A DNA stretch of 64,000 bases, taken from assembly GCF_023343835.1 (NCBI RefSeq), contig NC_064447.1, positions 1,054,001 through 1,118,000 on the forward strand, written 5' to 3'. A program made the translations under genes and the position numbers. This document shows positions 24,601 through 37,729 of the stretch, piece after piece. Within the stretch, counting starts at the first letter, position 1, and each line of letters starts with the position of its first letter. Origin of the DNA: Lagopus muta. Lineage: Eukaryota; Chordata; Aves; Galliformes; Phasianidae. The notes below the pieces were generated by a model. It worked only from the letters and a program-made list of their open reading frames with translations, was not told the DNA's origin and made no database searches.

Positions 24601-27600
24601 GCAGCCTGACCAGCAGTGCCTATGCCTTCAGTAGTCACTGTCAAAGAACTGCTTACACCTCTGCTACAAATGCATGTAGACTTGCTAGCTTCAAACACCA
24701 AGAGCTCATTTCTGAGTGTTTTCAGTGCTCTTCTTCATTGTGAAGAAGGTAAGATCTGAGGAAAATGTATCAAGTATGTCCCTTGTATGTGATAAAAGGT
24801 CCAGACATAATGAAAATGCTTTGAGAGAAGAAAAAAAGGAAAGTTACTTACAGCAACCTTCCTGTTATTTTCCCAAAGGAGGTAGGAGCTATTTAAACAA
24901 CCCTGCTTCGAAGACTCCTCAAACATTTCAAGAGACTCTTTTCTTTTTTCTTCATCCTAAGGACAAAAGGCATGATGGTATTTATGCTGCCCAGCCAAAC
25001 TTAATGCTTCAGAAACTACAGAAAACTCTGTACCATAAACTGCAGAAGTTGTGAGCCCCCCCAGGCTGCAGGGGCTGCTCCGACACCCACTCAGCATTTA
25101 AAAGATTCTGGCTGAGAACTGAGGTTTCTCTCAGCTATAGGAAAGCTTTCTAACCTGCATTCTGCTGAACGCTGTTTGCATCTGGTTGCTTTTGGTTCAT
25201 ATTAGGAAGGAAAGGTCCTCTTTAAGACCTGACCACACAGCAAACCCATGATCAAGCCAAAATTAATTTTACTGTTTCTAAAATTGAACAAGTTGACCAC
25301 ATTCCTTAAAACAACCAGTAAGTAAAATGCATGAGAGTAGAAACACCTTAGGCCACTTGAGGAATACAAAACCAGTCGTATTATCACTACCACATTAGCA
25401 AAGAAGTCATTTTCAAAATCCCCAAACACACAAATCAGAAACACTGCTCACCTCAAAGAGGCTCAAGACCTTTGCCAAGCAGTACAGAATAGATCCTTTC
25501 TGAGCCTGAAAAAACAAGACAAAACACTGATGAAGACAAACAAAGAACAGCAATTTTTGCTAGGTATTCCAGACTAAAATTGGGTTGGCCTTCCATTCTT
25601 CCCCCTCTGCTTTTCTTTGTCATCTTTGGGACGGTACTGAATGCCTCAGAACAGACAGCACGTGCCTCTCCAACCACACACTGTAGTTTGGCAGCAAGTT
25701 CATTAAAACGATCAATCCACAGTTATTTAAGCAGTGGGAGAACAGGAGCTCCTTGGGGAGGCAAAATCATTTCTCTAAAAGGGCTCAGTGCAGTTCCCAG
25801 CTTATCTTAAAGTCAAAGGCAGAAAGCAATCTTACTTTGTCCAGTTGACACTCTGCTTTGAGACTCTCATAGACCACAGCTTTACAACAGCTTCCAGTCA
25901 AGGACCAGGGAGGACGAATAAAGAGCCAGATGAAGGGGGCTGCACCGTTCAGCCGCTCCGCCAGACTGAAGAAATGAGACGCCTTCAATCCATTCACTTC
26001 TGCACGGCCCTCGTCCGAGATGGACACTGCACAACAAGAGTCCAAAACAGGTTACAGTTTATCCACAACAGGGTGTTGGCAGCCAAGAGAGAACAGCATA
26101 ACCCCAGGAAAAGAATGAACTCCATAAAGCTTTACAAGTCATGGAGCTGGCAAAAGGAGAGAAAAAAAAAAAGTCTTACTACAATTAGTTTGTGGGACGT
26201 AAGATCCTAAGCCTGGGAGAAGTATTTTACAAATTTAACCTTATAAATGCCAACAGTCAAAGCAGAGTTCATTTGCTAACTCCTGGCACTGCACAAAGTG
26301 CTGGGCAAGTCACCTTCAGCAAGGAGGCTCCTCCTGTCAGCCATCAGTCCCTTCTGATTCACCCAGCACACCAGGGATATAGCAGAGCTCAGCTGGAAGT
26401 TTACAAAAGATTACCTCTCAGTGCAAGTCCAAAAGCTATGCATGGGCACACCTGGGAGTTCCAGAAGCCCTGTGTGCCAGGCTATCACTGAACACCTAGC
26501 TATGTGCTGCCCAGTTCTTAAGTTACACTGAAAGACAAAGCTGAAGAGGCATGACAGCACATGAAACCTAACACACATTGAGGAAAGCAGACTTCTGCAC
26601 ATCACTGCTCTAGAATCTGAGCACAGAACCATCAGTATTCAAAAGAAATAGCTTTGTAGGCAACCAGTAAAAACTGAGACAATTAGTCTGATCTGTATCT
26701 ATAATTAAGCCATCAGCTCATCTGTGTATCTTTCAATTGTGCCATTTTCCTCAGGGATCCAAGTAAAGCTTGCATACTTACAGCCTTCATTGTACAGGTA
26801 CGCTATCCCCAGCTTCACAGCAGCTTCAAAGTTGCCTCTTTCAGCAGCCCTGAATGGGAACAGAAAAGATACTTCAGGTTGAAGTCAATAGATGCTTCCA
26901 CATCAGACAAGTTACTGCAGTGAAGGCCTGGCTGTGAATTTGTTGTTTGCTGATCACGAGCACACCTGATTTCACTACAGAAGTTACACGTGAGTTATGA
27001 TGTGGCTCTTCTTGCTGCAGTACTTTCATACATCCGTCCAGGACAATCTGACAGGAATCACTTCCCAGTCCCATGCAACATCCCAATGCAAGAAAGCAGG
27101 TTTAGGTACTTGCACCCTCAAGGACATGCCTCAGTCCCTGTGCTCCTCCCTCACAGATCTATTTTCAGATAGCAGCTTCTTCACAAAGTAGATAATACAT
27201 GAATCATAGCAAGCACAATAGTTAGAGGCAGAACAATTAGCATGACATTTAAGTCAACCCATATCCTTCAAATCAGACAGATAAACTGCGTTCTCCTTTT
27301 CCACATGCTTTAATACTGAAGTTGACGCTTTTTTTTTTTACTACATTGGTTTGAGAAAAAAAAAAAAAAAAAAAAACAAAACAAAAAAAAAAAAAACCCA
27401 AGACTTAGGACTGTGCTCTTTGATCTCGCTTGTTCATATGGAAGCACCAGTAACAGATTTCAGTTCATGTGTTATGTTCAAACCAGGAGCAGTAATGCCC
27501 TCAGAGTAATAGCTTCCATGTATGCTGTAGGCCCTGCTCCAATTAACAAAACAGCCATTGTTATTTGCAGTTTCGACACAAAGTCAGCTACCCTCACCAC

Positions 27601-29505
27601 TGTGTGCAGACTTCTACAAATAAGGACAGTCAGCTTCACCACTGACAGTGAAGACTGATAGGGATTGTAGGTGTAGCATTAGATGCCCTCCTCTACAACT
27701 TTAAGCACCAGCATTCCTTTGAAGCTCACCTTTCAAACACCTTCAGAGTTTTTGGAGAAGGCCATACATCTTCAAAACTTGCACATGCCCAAACACTGGC
27801 ATGATCATCTACGAGGTATTTAAGATGGGAGTGTACCTGCAATGTAGGAGGGGAGCATCAAATAATTGTTAAAATAAAGGAACCAACAGAAAAATAGTTT
27901 GCGATCCAATTTTAGATAGGTAACTAATCACAAGTTCATTGTAACTTTTCCTGCCTAACCATCACTACAACAAGAGATGCCAAACTAAACTCACTTTTCC
28001 AGTCACGCTGATCCAGAAGGACAATTCCCATAGAAACCTCACACAAAACACACAAATACTGCTGCGAGTCTTTGAGGCTAGAGGAGTGAGAAATCTAGCT
28101 GTCAGCGCAGCAGACACCCATCTACTGCACGTACTTTGTGGCTCTCCTCGTGTCTCTGCGGATGCAGGCATTCCTGCGTGCAGTTCTGGCTCCCGGGGGC
28201 AGAAATAAGTCCCTGCACTGCAGGAGGGGCCGGCACTCACCGCTCTGAGCGAGAGGATGTCCTCAGCAGGAAGGCCCTTCAGAACATGGAGCAGAACATC
28301 CTCTGGCAGACTCAGCAATGTCAGGACGCGGGGCCGTTTTCTTATCCTTCGCTTGGCAGGGAAAGAGAAACATCTGGAACAGCGGCAGTGAACCACTGGA
28401 AAACAAAAACACCACCTCGGTTAGTGACAGAACAGTAAGGGAAAAAAGGTGCATACAGAAGGCATGTTTCATCGTGGAGGACAGTTCTTCAAGCACACCA
28501 ACCACAGCAACTCAGCACAGAGTGCTGTAAGGCCAAACCATGCAGAAGCGACTCGTTCAGTTCAGGCAGCTGAAGCAAGGTGCCCAGAAGGGACGGCGCA
28601 CACTCATCACAGCACAGCCCTGCTATGACCCCATCATTCGGCTGCGTTTTGTTCAGCTGTCACTGCTGCAACTGCACGAACCTCCCCCACGCTCCAACTC
28701 CTCCTTGTCAATAGATAACAGTCCTTGAACCGCGACCGAAGAGATTAGGAAGGTAAGGCCCGTTAAGCACCCGAGTCCAAAGCCCATCTCTGCAGGAGCT
28801 GCTCCCGGCAGAGCCCTCAGAGCCCGTTCCAGCATCTGGCAGCTCCCACAGACCGGAGGACCGCCTGCATCACCGCTCCTAGCTGGGAGTTTGCCCTGGA
28901 CACATCGGCTGGGAGAAGCAAACGAGCTCAGAGACGAGGCGAAGCCAGGAGGAGCACAGGAGTAACGCCGGCAGAAGGCAGAAAGCCCGAAGCCCCTTCA
29001 TCCATCCATCCGTTGGGACGGCACAGGGCTGCGGCCGCCCGAGCTCCGCCTGCACTCGGGAGCCCCAAACCCCGCCGCGACTCAGCAAACGAACACCGGG
29101 AAGCCAAACGACGAGCCGAACCGGGCACGGAGGGATCAGACCGTCCGTAGGCGGTCGCCGCCGCTCCGTGGCGTTTCCCCTCGCTGCGACCTTCCGGCGG
29201 AGGCGCTCAACGTCTCTCGCCCATCGCCCAGGAAAGTCCACGGCCTCGCAGGGAGCGGCGGCGGCCGGCACGGAGCGGGCACAGCCGCATCTCCGCCCGC
29301 CGCGGCCCGGGACGAACCGCCGGCCCGGGACGAACCGCCGCCCCGCTCCGACCTCCCCCGCCCCGCCGCCATCCGAGCTGCCCGCACCGCCGCGGCCCCG
29401 CAGCCTCCCGGGCTGCCCTCAGAGGGACCCGCGCGGAGCCGAGGGGGAAAGGCAGGGAAGGAAGGCAGGAGAGCCGCGCGGCCCGCACTCACCGCCCGCC
29501 TTCAT
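18636..29505 (-). CDS. CCNF: Cyclin F (F-box protein of SCF ubiquitin ligase)
   Basis: Seventeen coding exons join in frame on the minus strand: 29505-29493, 28395-28241, 27836-27730, 26849-26782, 26026-25836, 25505-25452, 24956-24852, 24339-24262, 23851-23700, 23033-22869, 22193-22070, 21731-21551, 21135-21048, 20538-20439, 20126-19996, 19820-19651 and 19102-18636. This gives 782 residues (human 786). Visible parts are an N-terminal NLS (19-27), an F-box starting near 28 (S-L-P-E-D-V-L at 33-39), the cyclin box with the M-R-Y-I-L substrate-docking patch at 307-311, a second NLS (K-R-S-K-R-R-R at 567-573) and a conserved C-terminal N-L-G-F. Cyclin F recruits substrates such as CP110 and RRM2 to SCF in G2 and does not activate a CDK. 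All junctions keep frame, so the gene looks intact. Confidence 0.97.
23463..23480. repeat. Poly(C) run in CCNF intron 9
   Basis: An uninterrupted run of 18 C (G on the CCNF sense strand), between the exons at 23,033 and 23,700. Such runs are length-unstable and error-prone in sequencing. Confidence 0.95.
27355..27399. repeat. Poly(A)-rich tract in CCNF intron 3
   Basis: Two long A runs are separated by CAAAAC, shortly after a T10 run at about 27,330-27,339. It is probably an expanded homopolymer. No adjoining retroelement body could be recognised. Confidence 0.85.
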
Positions 29506-29960
29506 CGTGGCGCTCCTCGCGGACCGAGCGCACGCAGCGACAGCCGCACCCGCACCGGCTCCGACCGAGGGGCGGCGATAACCGCACGAGGCCGCGCCCC
29601 CTCGGCGCTCAGCGCGGGTCAGAGTAGGAGCGTGAGGTTGACTCCGCCCCGGCCGAGCTCAAGCGGCGCCTCCGCGGGGCGGCCGCAACTCCGCCCCTCC
29701 GCCGCGGACCGAAATCCGCTGAGCGACGCCTACCGGCCGCGCGCACTTCTTTTTAAACACGGCGCGCCGTCTGATTGGTCGGGAGGATGACGGGAGGTGG
29801 GGCCGTTCCCGCCCCGCGGGCCGCGATTGGACGACGAGGATGCGAATTCGAATTGGGGCGGTTGGCGGTTCACGCGCACGGCGGCCACGGCGCATGCGTG
29901 CGGAGCGCGAGCCCTTCCCGCTGCCCCCTCACGAGGGCGCTGTTGCCGTGGCGCCATCTC
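28960..29960 (-). promoter_or_regulatory. CCNF: CCNF CpG-island promoter with CCAAT boxes and a CHR-like site
   Basis: CpG island covering the first CCNF exon and upstream sequence. Three CCAAT boxes in CCNF orientation (ATTGG on the plus strand) lie at 29774-29778, 29826-29830 and 29852-29856. TTCGAA at 29847-29852 resembles a cell-cycle homology region, the DREAM/B-MYB/FOXM1 target of G2/M genes. An NRF1-like GCGCATGCGT lies at 29890-29899. CCNF is a known G2-phase gene, so CCAAT plus CHR would fit. Motif assignment is by eye, and the distance from the ATG (about 270-350 bp) is larger than usual for a CHR. Confidence 0.55.
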
Positions 29961-30099
29961 CTGCCTCCGGGATTTCGCCTCACAGCAAGTACTGGAGTCG
30001 CGATAGGATGCTTTCATCTTTTGCCTCAAAACGTGCAGGGACATTTTCCTCGGTTTCCACACACATCGCTTTTAAGAGTGGCTCACGACGGTCTAATCT
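29961..30099. other. Spacer upstream of the CCNF promoter
   Basis: Short unique-looking sequence between the CCNF CpG island and a CR1 fragment. No gene or motif could be supported. Confidence 0.4.
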
Positions 30100-30180
30100 T
30101 CCCAGGTTGGAAAAGATCTGCAGTATCATCCAGTCCAGCTGTCCACCCACCAACCACGTCACTCAGGACGGCACCTGAAC
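30100..30180 (-). mobile_element. CR1 LINE fragment
   Basis: Short reverse-complement CR1 3' tail: CCCAGGTTGGAAAAGATCTG followed by ATCATCCAGTCCAGCTGTCC. Only the extreme 3' end of the element is present. Confidence 0.75.
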
Positions 30181-31070
30181 ACAGACTGTCTCACTGCTCC
30201 TGCAGCCAAAGGGCTCAGATGCACGTGTTCCTGCCCGATTGCCTCCTGCTTCTCTAAGTGTCACAAAGGAATCTGAAAATAGGTTTGAAGATTAAAAAAA
30301 ATAATAATTCTGGTCTACTTACGGCTCCGTTTCTCTGTTTTCATGTCACGTTTGCAGCTCTGTTAGCTGCAGGTTTCCACATGGAACGCATGGGGTTGCT
30401 GCCAGGTATCCAGCTCAAAGATCTGATCATGTCTCTGGCCTCTCTTAGCAGAGAGAAATACCTCTCCTTCACAGTCACACCTTATTCACATCATCGCTTT
30501 CTCACACACGCACACACAAGCTGTGAACAACCATTTTCAAAGATGAAGCATGAGGAGTCAAATTCCAGGAAGCCCTGACAAACACCCCGATGACGAACAC
30601 CCTGACATCTCACTTCACCGCCATCGAACCAGGCCGATGCATTAGTTTCACCAAAACAAGGTCAAATTTCCCACTGGCTTTATCACGGATTTGATGAGGC
30701 TGGAAAAGACCTCCAAGATCATCAGCCCTCTGCTGGGGGAAAAGAGCACAAGTGTCTCCTCTTTACTGCTGCAGAACCTGACCAGGGTTAAGAACTGCAG
30801 CCGTGAAGAGGAGCCCAGCACTGCACTGCTGTTCTGTCACAGCAAAATGGGGGAGAAAGACCAGAGAAAGGCAAAACTCACATGTAGAGATAAAAACAGT
30901 TTAATAGGACAGAATAGGTGGGGAGAATAATAAAGGAAACCAAAAATGACTCATCTTTGTTAACAACCGCTTCAAGCTTGTTATCCCCTCTCACCTCAGA
31001 AGCGTCATAGGCTTTAGAGTTCCTTTTTTCTGTACTGTAGGGCTTTGCCTGCAGCCTGGCTTTGTTTATA
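30181..31070. other. No gene; one tiny CR1-like scrap
   Basis: No exon-like ORF could be supported. Positions 30,691-30,728 (GATGAGGCTGGAAAAGACCT, then CAAGATCATC) look like another short reverse-complement CR1 3' scrap. The rest appears unique. Confidence 0.45.
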
Positions 31071-31480
31071 TCATAGAATCATAGAATCATCAAGGTTGGA
31101 AAAGACCTCTGAGATGATCCAGTCCAACCGTTCACCTATCACCAATGTTTCCCACTAAACCACATCCCTCAATTCAACATCTACCTGTTTCTTGAACACC
31201 TCCAGGGACAGTGATTCCCCCACCCCCCTGAGCAGCCTGTGCCTCAGCCTCACCACTCTATGGAATAGAGGTATTTCCTAACGTCCAACCTGAATCTCCC
31301 CTTGTGCAACTTGGGGCTGTTCCCTCCAGTCCTATTGCTAGTTACTTGGGAGAAGAGACCAACTCCCACCTCACCACAACTCCCCTTCAGGTAGTTGAAG
31401 AGAGCAACAAGGTCACCCCTGAGCTTCCTCTCCTCCAGACAGAACGACCCCAGCTCTCTCAACTGCTCCTCATAAGGCTT
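31071..31480 (-). mobile_element. CR1 LINE 3' end
   Basis: Reverse-complement CR1 starting TCATAGAATCATAGAATCAT and continuing through GTTGGAAAAGACCTCTGAGA. On the minus strand it encodes the ORF2 C-terminal segment ([21 protein letters not shown]). It is 5'-truncated and well preserved. It lies between CCNF and copy B of the duplication. Confidence 0.95.
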
Positions 31481-32131
31481 GTATTCATTTATTTTCATTA
31501 GCATAATTAGTAATGTCCTTGGTGTAATCACCCGTGTCTTTCCAAAAGGAGGTCTTCAGATAATGTTGCTATCTAACCCTCTACAGGTCAGCTTTATCTC
31601 CACAGAGGGAATGTTGCAGAGGGGTGACCATGATCCAAGACCTGTCTTAGGGATTCTCCTAGATTTAGGTAACTTAATACCCCACTGAAGACAATGGAAA
31701 TAATATTGAAAGGCAGATAAGCATCCTTCAGTCCAGTGTTTTGCTCTTCTGGAAGCTGAAGACTTAGTCCTACCATCTTTCTCTGAACCAAAGACTCCTT
31801 CCTGCAACAAACCTCTATACCTACAATGGGTCTGAAAAAAAATGTCTGGGGAGCTTCGTGCAAGATTTTCTCACAATATAGTCAGTCCAGCTGACTGAGG
31901 GCTTTTCTGTCAGCGGAAAGGAAGAGTGTGAGATGAACATTTGGAGGGACAGGGAAGAATGACCGAGTATCGACACTGGTTGCTGTACAATTTGGCTATT
32001 TATTGCCTCTCTATGGAGAACGATATGTTCATCAAATTTCTACACAGATCATGCTGCCTGCAGAAAGCCAGTACAACACTGCACTTTTCTTTTTTTAAGT
32101 TGTGACCAACAAATTGCATTTCTTCTGCACT
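31481..32131. other. No gene recognised
   Basis: Unique-looking sequence with only short ORFs. No splice-bounded exon, repeat family or promoter motif could be supported. Confidence 0.4.
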
Positions 32132-32365
32132 GTGCCTCATTTCCAAGACCAGGAAAGTTTCTCACTGCACTGACCCCCTGATGCCACCCCTCCAGGAGGC
32201 TGGGAGCTCTGTCCACCTGCCCCTGAGGCACCTGGCCATGGAGTGCTGTTGCCCACAGCCAGAGCTATTCTGCCTTTGCCGAGCTGGCTTCCCAAGGTTC
32301 CCATAAAAGGGGTGTCCGGGATTGCCTCATCCCATCTACAAACCCATGACCCCATATTGGCTGGA
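32132..32365 (+). repeat. Shuffled left flank of duplication copy B
   Basis: Three blocks match sequence near copy A but in another order. Positions 32,132-32,230 resemble 748-840. Positions 32,238-32,290 resemble 2,505-2,560 (and 32,510-32,570 within copy B). Positions 32,294-32,345 resemble 628-685. In copy A the 628 block precedes the 748 block, and the 2,505 block comes far later. The arrangement points to a rearranged breakpoint, not a simple tandem copy. Confidence 0.75.
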
Positions 32366-33733
32366 GGGTTGCAGCTGACTCCCCAAGACTGCAATAGGAG
32401 GTGGTGACACAGCCTTGGGCTTCCGTGAAAAAGAAAGCTGCAGGAGAGCCAGAGCGTGCGCGGGAGCCCAGGAGGAAATGCAGCCCAGGAGTTTGAGCGG
32501 CGCCTGGCAGTGGAGTGCTGAGGCCCAAGGCCAGAGCTATTCTGCCTTCGCTGGGCCGGCTTCCCAAGCAGGACGTGTCTGTCTGCGTAAAACCAGAGGG
32601 CTGGCTCATCCAAATGCTTGCTGATTGTTTGGAAGCCCAAATCCTTCCAGCCTTCAAGGTGGAGGCAACATCTCCTGGGTGCAATCGTGTGGCGCCTGAG
32701 CAAGAGGGTGACCCGAGATGGCTGCACAAGAGTCACCTTAATTTCTCTGTTATCTCACTTCCAATAACCCCACTGGGTGACCCCTGTGTCGGTCTCTTAG
32801 AATTTGGATCTAGGAGGTGTCCGCTTCCTTTGCTTGGAATGAAAGCGCAGGAGTGATGCGGAACCGTGCTGAGGTCACAGTCGTTGCTGGGGTGGCAGGG
32901 CTTGGCCCTCCGTGGCAAGCAGAGCTGGTGCTCTAGTGAGCGAGTGGCACACAGAGACTGAGCTCTGAGCGTTTTGTGGCAAGGATCATCCTTGAGAGCC
33001 CGTCAGAAGCACCGCTGCGGTGTGTGTGTGACCTGGGCACAGCCTGGACTGACCTGGACCAAGAGGTGAGCTGGGCTTGGTGCTGCGTGGTGGCTGGAAG
33101 GAGTCTCAGCAGAAAAGCTGGGCTGGGGAGGAGTTCCCAGCTCAAACGAGGCCCTTCCCAATGGCTGTTTCCAGGGGAAATGGATTCTCTGAGAGATTGT
33201 GGCACACGTTTGGGTGAGGATGACGAATTGCCGTCACTCTCCTGTGTAATGCTACAGTGCAATGCAAAGTGCAGCAGTAACAACAGGGTGGCAAAGTCCT
33301 AGGCTGCAGCAAGCGAGGATTTGCCCAAGTGCAGCAGCTGTGGACACAGAAAGAAAGGAAAAAAGCTGCTGAGCCTTGGAAGGCCTCAGGTAGCAGGGAT
33401 CTCCACTCAGACACCCTTGCCTCCACTGCCAACCCTTCAGTGATGTCTGGGAAGAGTTTGTGTGCACCTGAGCTGCCCTGCCTTCCCACCAGGTGCTCAA
33501 TCACTGCCTCAAGCTGTGACTGACCATTGCCATACAGCCCTGCAAAACTGTTGCTGGGCCCCAGCCTTCACCTCAGACAGGACAAAGGAAGAAGAGCACA
33601 GACTTGACGCAGTGCAACTTGTGCTTTAATGACCCACGGAGCGCTGGCTGTGCCGTATCCAGCACATTTTTAACAAAACCCCACTGAAGTCACGGTGGAG
33701 AGCCGGGTGCTCAGCTGGGGACATGCACTGTCC

Positions 33734-33767
33734 GGTGACATCACAAGCACGGTGACATCACAAGCAC
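33734..33767 (+). promoter_or_regulatory. Tandem CRE/AP-1-like sites upstream of ZC3H11A-like copy B
   Basis: The doublet GGTGACATCACAAGCAC x2, identical to the one in copy A, lies at the matching distance from the start codon. Function is inferred only. Confidence 0.35.
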
Positions 33768-34400
33768 TGTGCTGGGGCCGTGGCTGCCACCAGTGAGTGC
33801 CACAGCCGTGAGCGCTGCGCAGCAGTGTGGACACGCTGCGTAAGCTCTCGTCCCGGCTGGCAGTGAGAGTGGTGGTGGCTGACGGGTGCTGCCCGCTGTC
33901 GCTGACGGTGCTGCTCAGCCATTGGGCTGGAGTGTGAGCTGGAAGGGAGAGGGACTGCAGCTGTGCCTGGTAAGCCAGAACTGTAGGTTTGTCAAACGTG
34001 GGAGTCGTACCAGTGCATCCATTGCAGCTGCAGCAAGAGGAGAAGATGAAGGGAGTCATTTTCATGTCAGGAACGCAAAATGCGTGCTGCTAGGTGTATA
34101 ACTGGTGGTGAGATGGAGGACAGTGCTTGTTGGGAGAAGTCGTGGCAGTTAGACACAAGTTGGATCTAGACTTGGCACAGTTCTTGCAACCTGCTGCTTC
34201 TGAGACTCCTCGAGAGTCACATAAACAAAGAAAGCTGGGAAAATGCTTATTCCTCATGGTTCTTCCCTTGTTGACTCTTTCCTTAGGGTTCCACTCTGAA
34301 AGGTGATCTTGGGTCCAAGCAGTCCCAGAGTGCAGCCGCCTCTTTCCAAGAGCGGGGAATTCCTTTGGAGACAGCCCAACCTTGCTCCAAGAAGTTCCCC

Positions 34401-37454
<3,054 letters not shown>

Positions 37455-37493
37455 TCTGATTGTATATTTTAAAACAAACAACAACAAAAAACA

Positions 37494-37499
37494 ATTAAA
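37494..37499 (+). terminator. Poly(A) signal ATTAAA, ZC3H11A-like copy B
   Basis: ATTAAA lies 40 bp after the stop codon, with a T-rich stretch downstream (TTCCTTTTTTTTCTT), as in copy A. Confidence 0.5.
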
Positions 37500-37713
37500 A
37501 CCAACCCTATTCCTTTTCAACCAACCTTGTTCCTTTTTTTTCTTGTACTGTGGGGACACTTTTCCTGAAACTGTGCAGTGAGTCTGAAAGCAAACTGGTC
37601 AAAATCAGCAGCGCCTGCATTCTGTTCTCCTGATTTCCCTGCTGCTCAGAGTTCAGGGGCCGTGCACCCGTTCCACTGGATCCTGGCCAAGGGGGCAGCA
37701 CGGAATTGGTGAG

Positions 37714-37729
37714 GCCAGCACGTGCTGGC
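37714..37729. other. Perfect 16-bp palindrome with an E-box core
   Basis: GCCAGCACGTGCTGGC is a perfect inverted repeat centred on CACGTG, 45 bp beyond the right edge of copy B. It could bind bHLH proteins or simply be a small cruciform-prone sequence. It is absent from the corresponding flank of copy A. Confidence 0.5.
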
